NCBI RefSeq assembly: GCF_038396675.1
Contig: NC_088920.1
Location: 71,602,501-71,666,500, forward strand
Source of the DNA: Hydra vulgaris
Lineage: Eukaryota; Cnidaria; Hydrozoa; Anthoathecata; Hydridae
Direction: 5' to 3'
DNA length: 64,000 nt
Below are positions 51,128-62,964 of the stretch, in pieces (position 1 is the stretch's first letter; the number at the start of each line of letters is the position of its first letter). A model generated the notes under the pieces. It made no database searches. It was not told where the DNA came from and was given only the letters and a program-made list of their open reading frames with translations. Made by a program: the position numbers and the translations under genes.

Positions 51128-52045
51128 GTGCCAAAATACCAAAAAATCAATATCAGCATTGCACGGTGAAAATTTATCATAATGGTGAAGACATGTTCAA
51201 TAGAGGAAATATCTAGTTAAAAAACATTAAATATTAATTTAAGCGTAATTTTATAAAGTTTGATGCATGCTCTTACCCAATTTCCTTCTTCACGTTTCAA
51301 TCATGTATATTTTAGGTAACCTCGTCCAGGTTACAACTTAACTTGATTGAAGCATGAAAGTTACGTTACCAAAATATTGTGTATTTTGGAACTTTTTTTA
51401 TTCTCAATAAAAACCTATGATTAGAAACTTGGAAAGATATTCTTTATTTTATTTACTATTTTTTTATAATTTAGTTTCAGGGATTATTTTTTTGGAGATA
51501 TTCCTGGAATACCGGATATTTTTCTGAAATTTATCTTTTTCCAAATATCCGAAAAGTTTTCCATACATGCAAGTTAAAGTATATATTATTGTCATCTATT
51601 TGTTTTTATGTTGTTTTAGTCATCACTCATATATAATTTAAAAAAAGTTTTTAAAAAATTGAGAAACAACTTGGCTGAATGCAAAATTAAGGGAAAAATT
51701 AGGGGGAAAATATTCTGAATTTTTTTATGATATTTTCTGCAAACAATTTTCCAAATTTTCTAAATATAATGATTATATGAAATATGTAGTTTATATATTC
51801 ATTATTGTAATTACTTTTTATTATACTTTTATAATAATATAATTATTTTGCATTGTAGTCTTATAATAAAAAAAAAGGTATCAGGGTATAAGATATCTTA
51901 TAACATTGCAATGCATTGTTGACAAAAATAAAATGTCACATATATAATATTTTATCTAAACATATTATATTATTTTATATCTAAGTTTTATCAATTTAGG
52001 TTTAATAAATATATTACAAAGCTTAGTTCAAAATCGTGTAACGTT

Positions 52046-52098
52046 ATGGCAGATAATTCTCATATTGCAACATGCAAAAGATCAAACCCTAATACAAG
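52046..52098 (+). CDS. Possible first exon of a small spliced gene
   Basis: An ATG opens MADNSHIATCKRSNPNTR and reaches a donor-like AAG/GTTTAC. The phase (2) does not join directly to the exon at 52749, which needs a phase 1 donor. Either an exon between is missed or this exon is unrelated. Confidence 0.3.
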
Positions 52099-52748
52099 GT
52101 TTACTTTTTTTTCTACCCTATTATATAATATTTTAGACTGTCAAATTTGTCGATGTAATCAATTTAATAATAAATAAGTTATTATAACTTATTTAATACT
52201 AAATTTATTAAGCTACATGACAAATGATAAGTTCTGTATAAAATATTATTGACTAGGAAGATCCAATGGTATTGTTATGTTATTGCCTAGGAATATCATT
52301 CTGTAGTAAGACACAATAACCTTTTAACTTTTAAAGTTTGAGAAAATTCACTTTTCCCTCTCTTCGTCTTCTTTTGTGATCGCACCCTGTAGCAAGAATT
52401 TAATTTAGTTCATATCTTGTTGGAGAATGCAACTTGATTCTGAGTTGAATTTTCAGCACTCGGTATTTATTGGTGACCTAATTTGACAATACTTTATTAT
52501 ACATACTTTTAGTTTTATACTTAATATATTATATATAATTAGGGGTAGATGAGGCTCCTTAGCCCTGGTGAATGCTTCCACAGCAAAAGGAGCCTCAAGG
52601 TGAAAATCTCACCATGGGTAGGAAAATCATGATATAAAATCCCCACTATAATGTTGTGTGGTTATGTGGTAACTATTACATTTTTAAAATTTGTTATAAT
52701 TTTTCTGTGCGCATTCTAAAATAACATTTAATGTTCAAAACTTTGTAG

Positions 52749-53363
52749 ATTACTCATTTAAAGCAACTTCGTGGGCTGTCACCTTTGCATCTAGTGAGTT
52801 AATGTATGAACAAGTTAATACAGAAACAAGTGCAAATATAAGAAGATGGAAAACAAAGAAAACAAATTATTTAATCAGATGTTATCACATAAGGTGAGTA
52901 CAAGTGTTTTTCTAATCACGCGCATCAGTTATTAACTTTATATATAGATATATATTTATCTATAGACAGATATTAGATATAGATATATATAGGTAAACAA
53001 TATTTTTTTAGACTGTTATTTTTTATTTTGTACTTCTTTTTTTTATTTATCTGTCGACTTTTTTGTTATGTCTTTTTTTATTAAATCCTTATTTATTTTT
53101 TAGCAATAAGAGTATAAAATTGGAAGGCAAATGACTTTTTTTATTTTTCTACATCGTATGTAGTATTGTTTTCTTAAAATTATTTAATGATTTAAATAAA
53201 AGAAAACAACTAGAAAATCTTGTCGCCAAAATGGTTGGCAACTTACCAAGTAAGATTTGTTTTAAAAGTTTGTGATTTAAGATAATTATTAAATAATCAT
53301 ATTATTATTTAAGATTTTATTCGTTTCTTTTCAGCTAAATCTGATTCATTAGATAAAGTTTGA
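52749..53363 (+). CDS. Candidate host gene, three exons, C-terminal end
   Basis: Exon A 52749-52893 follows TTTGTAG and ends at a consensus donor AAG/GTGAGT; it reads YSFKATSWAVTFASSELMYE, then TSANIRRWKTKKTNYLIRCY. Exon B 53203-53249 ends CAA/GTAAGA and reads KQLENLVAKMVGNLP. Exon C 53335-53363 follows TTTCTTTTCAG and reads KSDSLDKV and TGA. The phases (2, then 1) join without a stop, and all junctions are GT-AG. No family recognised; the small exons and lack of transposon motifs favour a host gene or an unknown element. Confidence 0.45.
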
Positions 53364-53515
53364 TGCGTACTCTTATAGGAGAAAATATCGATTATGTTTA
53401 GATTATGGTTAGATTATGTTTAAAGCGTGCTTTTATGGGAGAATATATCAACTGATTCGTTAGATTAAGTTTGAAGTGCGCTCTTTGTGGATCGAAGCGT
53501 GCTCTTCGTAAGTTG
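53341..53515. repeat. Imperfect tandem repeat around the last exon
   Basis: CTGATTCATTAGATAAAGTT with the following GATGCGTACTCTTATAGG recurs as CTGATTCGTTAGATTAAGTT and GAAGTGCGCTCTT, with partial copies between. A related phrase, AAAGTTTGATGCATGCTCTT, is at about 51256. The repeat overlaps exon C, which weakens that exon. Confidence 0.6.
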
Positions 53516-53749
53516 CAGATCTATGACTTTGTACTTATTACTTATTGGATATAAGGAGGATATTTTAACAAAAGTGCAGCTTTTATTACAAATTCAAAAT
53601 GTTTATGTCAAGAACTAATATACTGACTAATAAAACCATGTAATTTATTACGTATTAAATATTTGCTCGACGATGAGTTTTTTTTCTTTACACGAATCCA
53701 AACACTTCGTTTTTATAAAGCATAATTATTACTTAAATATTAGGTGCCG

Positions 53750-53935
53750 AAATTAACGTAAAAAGCACGTCTTTTAGACAGTTCATGGGGACCAAAAAGT
53801 TACCTAAATATCACGTGCCAAAAGTAACGTGAAAAACACGTCCATAAATCACGTGAATTGTCATTTCATGGGGACCAAAAAGTCACCTAAATGTCATGTG
53901 CCAAAATAACGTGAAATTCACGTTTTTGTCACGTC
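53750..53935. repeat. Minisatellite with ACGTG/CACGT palindromes
   Basis: TTCATGGGGACCAAAAAGT with the next ACCTAAATRTCAYGTGCC occurs twice, about 85 bp apart (53783 and 53867), with partial third copies. The spacer is full of paired ACGTG and CACGT, e.g. ACGTGAAAAACACGT. 53364-53749 otherwise shows nothing, and 53936-54410 no clear gene. Confidence 0.75.
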
Positions 53936-54410
53936 GCTGTGCCTACTGGGTAATAACCTCACAATCGGCTTGATCATTCCTAATATAAGTTATAATTCCA
54001 ATTCCCCTTTTGTTAGTTTTTCTTTCAGATGATAATAATTTGTAGTTAGGAATTTCTAAACTTGAATTTATTCTGCATGATTCGTCAGAAACACCACGTT
54101 TCTGTTAGGCATATCATAATGAATAAATAATCGCACTCGATAAGAAAATGTTCTAGCTTATCCATGTTGCTATTTATACTTCTTATGTTAATGTGTATTA
54201 CAGTAAAATTACACTTTAAGGTTTTTTGTTAACTTTTAAAAGTTATTATTTCAAAAAAGGATGAACTAAAATTGTTTTCGTTAAATTAATGCAAATCAGC
54301 GTCAGAAATATCATTAAGTAAAACAGCTGATTTGAAAACATTAAAGTGTAATTTTTTAAAATCTATTGTTAAGTTTGTCGTTATTTAAAATCGTTAAAAT
54401 AGCGCTTCGC

Positions 54411-54769
54411 TTAATAAAACTTTGCGCGTTTACTTTCTAAATCTCTACAATAAATTTTATCAAATTTAATAACTGCAAATTTACCTTCGTTTTGTAACCG
54501 TTTAACTTCTTCCCAAAGCTTCTTTCTTTCTAACATTGTTTCTTTTGCATAATCTTCATTAATATAAATGCCGGTTCCTTTAAGTTTATTTACTGAGCTT
54601 AATATTTTATTTTTATCATGATAATTCAAAAGCTTTAAAACGATTGATCTTGGTGTTTTATTATCTTTAACTGCACCGACTCGGTGCGCTCGTTCCACAA
54701 CTACTTCACTTAATATATTTAGTTTTGTTTTAAAGATTTCTTTTACAGCCTTCTCACAATCACTCCAGT
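54411..54769 (-). pseudogene. L1-type ORF1 protein, C-terminal half (split by hAT)
   Basis: Minus frame: WSDCEKAVKEIFKTKLNI, VVERAHRVGAVKDNKTPRSI, KLLNYHDKNKILSSVNKLKG, IYINEDYAKETMLERKKLW and VIKFDKIYCRD. This is the RNA-recognition fold plus C-terminal domain of L1/Tx1-like ORF1p (the ERAHRVG and PR-I motifs). The N-terminal half continues at 56673. No ORF2 was recognised downstream (54000-54400). Confidence 0.8.
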
Positions 54770-56664
54770 CAGCGGCGGTTTTAAGCACAGGCAAAGCAGG
54801 CATTTGCCGGTGGCCTCGCGCTCAGGTGGCCTCGCATTTTTTTTTTCTTAGTACAAGTAAGTTGCTGTTGCTTAAGTTAAGGTTGCGTGAAGAATACTGA
54901 AAACTTATCTTCTGTACAGTCATCAAAATATTTTTCTGTTATCATGGATTGCACTCCTGATGTAAGTCATAAGCAACAGCTTTCAATTCTTTTGAGATGC
55001 GTTAAAATTAATCAGGAAGAAGTACAAATTGAAGAATTTTTGTGTGGTTTTTTTCACATAACTGATAGCACTGGTTCAGGTTTAGTTGAAACTTTTTTAA
55101 ATTTATTAGCTGAGTATAATTTGGATCTAATGAATTGTCGTGGGCAATCGTATTATAATGGTGCTAACATGCGAGGGCAATACAAAGGGGTTCAAGCTTT
55201 AATCAAAGAAAAAAATCCCAGAGCTCTTTACGTTCCATGTGCTAACCACACATTTAATCTAATGGTATGTGATGCTGCGAAATCAGTATCAATTGCAATT
55301 AACTTTTTTGGAACTTTTCAACAAATTTTTACATTTTTTGCTGCATCAACCGTTCGATGGGACATACTGCAAAGTGTTTGTAAAATGACTGTTAAATCAT
55401 TATCAGATACGCGTTGGGAAAGCCGTATAAATAGTATAAAAGTTGTAAAAGATAATTTAGTTCAAATTATAGAAACTTTATACAAAGTTGCAGATTCAAG
55501 TTCAATTGGAGTTGCTGTTTCTGAAGCTAACGGTCTTGCAAATGAGATATCCTCATATCAGTTTGTACTTTTACTTACAATTTGGCATGATTTATTGTTT
55601 GAAATTAACAAAGTAAGTAAAGTTATGCAGAATCCCTCGGCAGATATTTCTTTTATGATAAAATTGGTGGAAACTACGAAAATTTTTTTAGAATCATTTA
55701 GAAGTGATGAATCATTTGAAGCGATTATTAAAAAATCTGAAGAAATAGCTATAAAATTAGGTACTGAGCCAGTATTCCCTCAAGTGCGGCTTAGCCGAAA
55801 ACGACGTTTTTTTGAATATGAAGGAACTGATACACCTCTAAATGGAAAGTCTAAAAACAAAGAAGATTTTTTTAATGCAATAATTGATGTTGCATTTGTA
55901 AGCTTAAATGAAAGATTCAAAATGCTGGATTCATACAACAAAGTATTAGGTTTTTTAACCCGTACCGAAAAAATGCGAAGTTTAGATGCAAATGAGTTGT
56001 TGAATGATTGTAAAAATTTAGAAATATCACTGAGAAATCCTAGTACAGAAGAATCGGACGTAAACCATGAAGAGTTATACTCGGAAATAAATACATTTTT
56101 AAGAATGGAAGCTTCGGCGGAATCGAAAGATGCACTGGAAATTTTAAAGTATATTACTGCAAATTCTTTAATCGAAATTTTTCCAAATTTATTTATTGCC
56201 CTGCGAATTTTACTAACTTCCCCTATTTCAGTGGCAAGCGCAGAGAGGTCATTTTCCAAATTAAAACTCATAAAAAACTATTTACGTTCCACTATGGGTC
56301 AAGACCGCTTATCTGCATTAGCTTTAATTTCCATTGAAAATAAAATAAGTCGGTCCTTGGACTGTTCTGATTTAATTGATGAGTTTGCGTCTTTAAAAGT
56401 CAGATAGGTTAAGTTTTAAGTCAATGTAATCGATCCTCCCAAAATCTGCGAAAAAAATAAATGGTATCGCAATTTGAGTAGTCTTATTAGTGCATCTTCA
56501 TCCAAATAAAAAAAATACTTAATGTACATTTAAAACATATGTGCGTTTTTTGCTTCGTTACGTTCTAATAAATATCCAAAACACAATAGAACACAAGAAT
56601 TAAAAACTCAACTAATATAATAGAAAACTTGCCTATGGCCTCGCATATGGTAAATCCGCCACCC
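54770..56664 (+). mobile_element. hAT element, 1895 bp, 8 bp target duplication
   Basis: The 8 bp ACTCCAGT flanks the element (54762-54769 and 56665-56672). The left end is CAGCGGCGGTTTTAAG and the right end, read inverted, GGGTGGCGGATTTACC. The TIRs are therefore short and imperfect (GGCGG core), as usual for hAT. Insertion interrupts an L1-type ORF1. The transposase begins only about 110 bp inside the left end and lacks its N-terminal domain, so this is an internally deleted copy. Confidence 0.88.
54887..56407 (+). CDS. hAT transposase, N-terminally truncated, 506 codons uninterrupted
   Basis: Longest open frame in the window. The frame opens after a TAA at 54878; the first codon at 54887 is GTG, so no true start is present. 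SSKYFSVIMDCTPDVSHKQQ (residues 13-31) holds the first catalytic Asp (D21). CRGQSYYNGANMRGQYKGVQ (84-103) corresponds to the second site, but Tyr90 stands where hATs of this group have Asp (SYDNGANM). VPCANHTFNLMVCDA (about 117) is the C-x2-H block and LSDTRWESRI (about 172) the next. SPISVASAERSFSKLKLIKN (about 445) and LRSTMGQDRLSALALISIE form the hAT dimerisation domain. The N-terminal zinc finger and about 200 residues are missing. Confidence 0.88.
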   Translation: MKNTENLSSVQSSKYFSVIMDCTPDVSHKQQLSILLRCVKINQEEVQIEEFLCGFFHITDSTGSGLVETFLNLLAEYNLDLMNCRGQSYYNGANMRGQYKGVQALIKEKNPRALYVPCANHTFNLMVCDAAKSVSIAINFFGTFQQIFTFFAASTVRWDILQSVCKMTVKSLSDTRWESRINSIKVVKDNLVQIIETLYKVADSSSIGVAVSEANGLANEISSYQFVLLLTIWHDLLFEINKVSKVMQNPSADISFMIKLVETTKIFLESFRSDESFEAIIKKSEEIAIKLGTEPVFPQVRLSRKRRFFEYEGTDTPLNGKSKNKEDFFNAIIDVAFVSLNERFKMLDSYNKVLGFLTRTEKMRSLDANELLNDCKNLEISLRNPSTEESDVNHEELYSEINTFLRMEASAESKDALEILKYITANSLIEIFPNLFIALRILLTSPISVASAERSFSKLKLIKNYLRSTMGQDRLSALALISIENKISRSLDCSDLIDEFASLKVR

Positions 56665-56672
56665 ACTCCAGT

Positions 56673-57090
56673 TTTCTTCAGGGATTTCTTTTATGCCATC
56701 AATACGTAAGTTATTATGTCTCGAGCGATTCTCTAAGTCAATAGATTTTTTTTTTCAAAATCAAAATTTCATTATCATATTTTGTTTTTATATGAATAAA
56801 TTCATCCCTAGCTTTTTCTTCTTGGAACTTTAAGCTGACTTTTATTTCGTCAACTTCATTTTCAATTCTTCTGATATTTAACTTGTTATTGTTTATTTCA
56901 GCGTCCATTTTGTCTAACCTTGTTGTTATTATTTTGAAGTTCGAACTTATTATTGTAGTGAAGTTTTTTTCATGATCTTTGAGTAATCTCTCCGTTTCTG
57001 CTAGTACACCTTTTTTTTTGTTCTTCTAGTTTGCTTGTGATAATTTTTTCTATATTTTTAATATTTATTTCCATTTTTATTGTAAATAAA
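56673..57090 (-). pseudogene. L1-type ORF1 protein, N-terminal half (split by hAT)
   Basis: Minus strand from an ATG at about 57073: MEINIKNIEKIITSKLEEQK, then, after a frameshift in an A/T run at about 57010, LAETERLLKDHEKNFTTII, MDAEINNNKLNIRRIENEVD and FQEEKARDEFIHIKTKYDNE, a long heptad-like coiled coil. After another shift, ENRSRHNNLRIDGIKEIPEE opens the RNA-recognition fold and runs into the hAT insertion. A 15 bp hairpin (ATTTCCATTTTTATT and complement) covers the start codon region at 57066-57099. Confidence 0.75.
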
Positions 57091-57490
57091 AATGGAAATT
57101 CTCAAAAAAAGAATACGTCTTACTCGTCTAGTGCCGCAAACGTAAAATGGTAGAAATGTATGTCATAAGAAATTTTCATTGTAAGGTGACATACCCATGT
57201 CCTCATATTGACAAACCTAAAATATTTTTATTTGAAAAATTAAAATTACTCACAATAAATTTCATTTAAAAAAATAGATTGATAATTTTTTTTAGTAAAA
57301 CAAGGTAAAGCAGCATCCCTCTGCTGACTTAATTATCTACTGTATTATGTTTTTAATTTACTTAAAAAAAAACTCAATAATAAGCAACTTATTAGATATT
57401 TAAAAAAATTCATTTCATTCATGTTTAAACAAAGTAGAAAAAACAATTATTGCTTGTTGAGCAATTGTATTGCAAAGAACATGGAATAAA
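57091..57490. other. No gene recognised
   Basis: AT-rich interval between the L1-type ORF1 and the pogo-like element. Confidence 0.4.
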
Positions 57491-57493
57491 ATT

Positions 57494-59250
57494 TCAATAT
57501 ATCAAAGAAAGTCTAAAAGATATAATTAACTTCACATAATTTGCATTCATAATAACGTTTCTTGCTGTTATTTTTACAATTACCACATATCCACCATTGA
57601 CAAGTAAAATACTGAATCCAAGCAGGCCCAATGAAACTTTTCCAGTTGCATTTGCATACTTTGCAAGTATTTTGTTGTTCTTGGTTGATAAGCACATTTT
57701 TTACAGATGAATCAATTTAAAAATCTGCATTGGAGTCTTCTGTTTCTTTCATTTCTTTGAGGTCAATTTTGCTTTTTTATTTTTTTGTGTTACTTCTACC
57801 AGCTTCAAAACTTTTCCTCTTAATTATTATCTTCTCTGGAGTTTTAGTTAATATAGTACTTTTACCCTGATGTCTTCTTTTTCAAGTGTCTTTTCTAAAA
57901 AGGTGCTTTAGGTTAGGGCTGTGTGGTTTCTGGACTAACTATTTTAACAGATGATTTGGAAGAAACTTGTTATTTTTTTCATACAAATGTTGATTATTTA
58001 TTTTTTGATTTTCTGGAAGAGGTCTGTCACCAACACTAGAAGATATAAAATCACATTCCCGAAATATTTGTCTATTGAGTGAATAACTCCCACATTTATT
58101 GGATTATTGAGTGGATATATCCCACATTTAACCCACTGCAATTATTTTTTATTGTGAACAACAGAGTATATGCAGCGCATGCTAACTGAGGTAAATTATA
58201 TATGTTTATAATCCTCCCTGGATTGGAAGCCAACCATTCATTCTGAGCTATTCTAAAATAAGATTTAAAAGGCCCAAACACTAAAACATCAAAAGGCTGC
58301 AATCTATGACTACAGTGTGGTGGAAATGTTAGCAGAATCAAAGAGTTTTCTTTTGCAAATCTTATTGTTTCAAATGATATGTGGCTTTCATGTTTGTCCA
58401 ATAATAACAGCACTGGATGCTCCACAGATGGCTTAGCATGGAAAACAAATTGCTTCATTGCAACTAAAAAAGTTTTCAATTGTCATTCAACCATTTTTGT
58501 TACACAACCCTAAGCTTCCAGTTGGTGCTCCATTTATCATAAACTTTGTAGTTTACTCTTGGAGATATAAATACAGGTGGAACTGTATTACCAATAGCAT
58601 TCACAAAAGCCAACATAGTCACCAATGACCCTCTTTCTGCTAAAACAGCTTGACAAACCCTCTTAGTTCCACGAGTTGAAATAATCTTTGGAGGATCTGT
58701 TACTGTTAACAACCCTGTCTCATCCGCATTAAAAACAGATTCTGGTTTGAATTTATATTTTAATTGAACTTCTAACAAGTTATCAAAAAACATGGACACT
58801 GTATGTTGATTGAAGGCAGTTGCACAAGCAAGACTATTTTTTTCTGGCTTACATAGTGATAATTTTGGATGTCGTATCAAAAAACCATCCATCCATTGCT
58901 TTCCTGCCATTTTATTTAGATGCCATGACTCAGGAATATTTTTGGAATTCAAACCAACACCATACTTGTAAGTTAACTAGCTAGCTTGTAATTTAGTTAA
59001 ACCGTAGCACATGTTTGAAGACATATGCAAATCTACAATAGCACTTTCATCAGAAGCATGAAAAGTTTTTCTATTTCCAATATTTGTGGCGTGTTTATAG
59101 TTTTCAGGCAGATTTTGACATCTTGCCACTTTAACAGCCCTACCTACTGCAGATTTTAATAAACTATATTTGTTAGCTGCATCTCGAATAGGCATACCCT
59201 TAAGTACACCTTTGACTGCATCTTCAACATCTAAAGAATTTTTTCATATT
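57494..59250 (-). pseudogene. pogo/Tigger-like (DDE_1) transposase with C-terminal Cys-rich region
   Basis: Minus strand. Psq-type HTH RDAANKYSLLKSAVGRAV (about 59190-59130); CENPB-type HTH with GKQWMDGFLIRHPKLSLCK (about 58900). Catalytic residues: VFNADETGLLTV (D, about 58730), LLLLDKHESHIS (D, about 58410) and LQPFDVLVFGPFKSYF (D, about 58300), 35 residues between the last two. A TAG at about 58976 and a frameshift near 58490 break the frame. Further down, GDRPLPE-like text (about 58030) and a Cys-rich end (CKVCKCNWKSFIG, CQWWICGNC, about 57660-57580) suggest a C-terminal zinc finger. TIRs were not located. Confidence 0.8.
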
Positions 59251-59320
59251 AATTTTGTGTTTGGTTTCATCTAAAATAAAATTTACAACTTTACAAAGAT
59301 CAAATGTATCTAAATCTCAT

Positions 59321-60505
<1,185 letters not shown>

Positions 60506-60530
60506 TTACACAAAATCTTTAATGTTTGTC

Positions 60531-60900
<370 letters not shown>

Positions 60901-60943
60901 AAAAGAAAGTTTTTATTATTTTTCTTTATATCCAATTAATTAC

Positions 60944-61032
60944 TTAAAATAGATTTTCTTAAATAAAGATTTCTTAAATTCATGGAAATATTTAAAATAA
61001 ATCTTCTTAAATAAAGATTTCTTAAATTCATG
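60944..61032. repeat. Direct repeat, two copies, 47 bp period
   Basis: CTTAAATAAAGATTTCTTAA with ATTCATG occurs twice in succession, preceded by AAAATAGATTTT or AAAATAAATCTT. Confidence 0.85.
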
Positions 61033-61389
61033 AACTCGAGTTTAAAGAATATGAAAGAACATATTTTTCTTGATATCTTTTTTTAAATTTTCACAACGAT
61101 GGAATTTTAATATAATTTTATAAAAACATTGGTCACATTTGTTTAAAACAAGAGTATTGTTAATAAAATAAACGTTAAATAAATAAATATATGAGTGACC
61201 ACAACCAAATTGCCGAAATATCTTTTTTTACTACACAAACGGTCGTTTTTTTGAACAAGTCCCATTCAATAAGCTTTTTTCTTAATCCACAAATGGTGGG
61301 CCAGACTAAAAACAGCATTTACTAAACGCAAATGGGTTTAAAATATTAAAACTAGAGGCAACTGGGTAACATTTATAATACCTGGTGCA

Positions 61390-62165
61390 GATAATGATAA
61401 AGGTGTTGAAAAAGTTTTGCACAATGGTACCGGTTAATCATTGATTGGCATAGACGAGAATGAAAATCTGAATGTACATGAGAGTGCAGCAGATGGTGGA
61501 CTTCTTATCAATGTTAATAATGTCATGACTCAGGATACATCACAATGCTTATAAATAATGGAAACTGAAATAAATCCTGCTCAGTTGACAAGCTACAACT
61601 ATGTGTTTGAAAACGGCTTTGATATTGCTTGCGACAACGAGTTTGTGACCTGGTGTGCACTGAAACGTTTAGTTCTCAACAACATGTCAAAAAATATATC
61701 TGAACATCAAAATCAAGCATTAACAGAAGAAACAGAAGTTACTGAAATCAATTGGTTAGCATTAGACTATTTTATTTTTGCTAATACTACTATACAATAA
61801 AAATCATTATTTAAAACTATAGTTAGCAACTTTAATGCTCATATTTTATGTACAAATTGATAAAAATTCCGAATGAAATATAAAATTTACTAACTTCTAT
61901 TTCAATAGTATTATTTAGTGTTTTCTTAGGAATTCCAATCATCAATAGTTCAAGAAAATAATTTTTCAGACTTCGATGCTTCTATGGACGCTGAAAAGGT
62001 TGCTACTCTTCTAGAATAGTTACAAAATGGTGCTGAAGAAAATAACGCAATTCACAGTTTGCTACTAAGAAACGCTTTTATTTTAGAAACAGAAATTGTT
62101 GTTCCTGATAAGCAGCTTGCATATTTGGTCAATCCAGTTGAAAAAAAAATGTTGATTTTATTGTG
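61390..62165 (+). pseudogene. Unrecognised coding-like region, possibly two exons
   Basis: Plus-strand frames give DENENLNVHESAADGGLLIN (about 61455-61515), then NPAQLTSYNYVFENGFDIAC, DNEFVTWCALKRLVLNNMSK and HQNQALTEETEVTEINWL (61570-61760). After about 170 bp of AT-rich sequence, FQSSIVQENNFSDFDASMDA, EKVATLLE and EVVVP-like text follow (61930-62130). Stops interrupt it. Acidic and protein-like, but no family is recognised. Confidence 0.3.
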
Positions 62166-62391
62166 AATAGTTTTAGTAACACTCTTACTAAGCTAAAAGA
62201 AAATTAAATCTTGTAACCACTTATAACACCAAAATTGAAATCGACAACAGTTTCAGATTTTCCATTTGCAAACTCATCCTACTCTGGTAAGTCAATCATT
62301 TCACGAATTGATCAATATTTTCATAGCAACAATGCAACTTTTAACAAATGTTTAACTAATTTAAAATCGTGTAATTTAAGGTCAGCTAAAA

Positions 62392-62465
62392 TACTTTGTT
62401 TTAACTTCTCAAGAAGCATACTCAGCAAAGCTAGAGTATGCTTCTTGAGAAGTTAAAACGAAGTA
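62392..62465. ncRNA. Long hairpin, 32 bp stem and 10 nt loop (miRNA-precursor-like or MITE)
   Basis: TACTTTGTTTTAACTTCTCA and AGAAGCATACTC (62392-62423) pair with 62434-62465 around AGCAAAGCTA; the only non-Watson-Crick position is one G-T pair. The size and loop fit a pre-miRNA or a siRNA-yielding hairpin; the near-perfect pairing fits a small inverted-repeat element equally well. No expression evidence. Confidence 0.5.
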
Positions 62466-62960
62466 CAAATTTTTGGTAAATATCATTATAATAATAAAAA
62501 CAATTAATATTGGTAATGTTAGAGCTATAAAAATATAAATAATAGAAGATTTAGCAGATAAAAACAGTAACTCCTATAATAGCAGTACTAGTAACAATTC
62601 AAATAAAAATAGTGGAATTAAAATAAAAAATGATATAATTTAAGAATTTAATAACTAAATGACAAAAACAAAATTAACAGCAAGGAAATAAACTGTCCAT
62701 GTAATAAGTATGATTTTTGTGTAATCTGTAACAACATGTATTAAAAATAAATACAAGAATATACAAAAAAAAAAAGAAACCAATTTTAAACATTAAATAT
62801 TTATAGTGTAATTCAGTAATCAGTTTACATAAACTCTTTCATTATATTAGCTAAGTATTTGATGCATTATTTATATATTTATTTATTTAATTGCTGCGGT
62901 GAGCAAATGCTCACTGAGTGGTAATTCACTTTAGCAGCAAATTTAAAAACTACAATTTGT
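62466..62960. other. No gene recognised
   Basis: AT-rich sequence up to the 3' end of the last LINE, which has TTATATATTTATTTATTTAA-like tail sequence at about 62868-62890. Confidence 0.4.
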
Positions 62961-62964
62961 AATT

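Noticed and set aside
55780..56271. Minus-strand 163-codon frame
   Set aside because: Antisense of the hAT transposase; no motifs.
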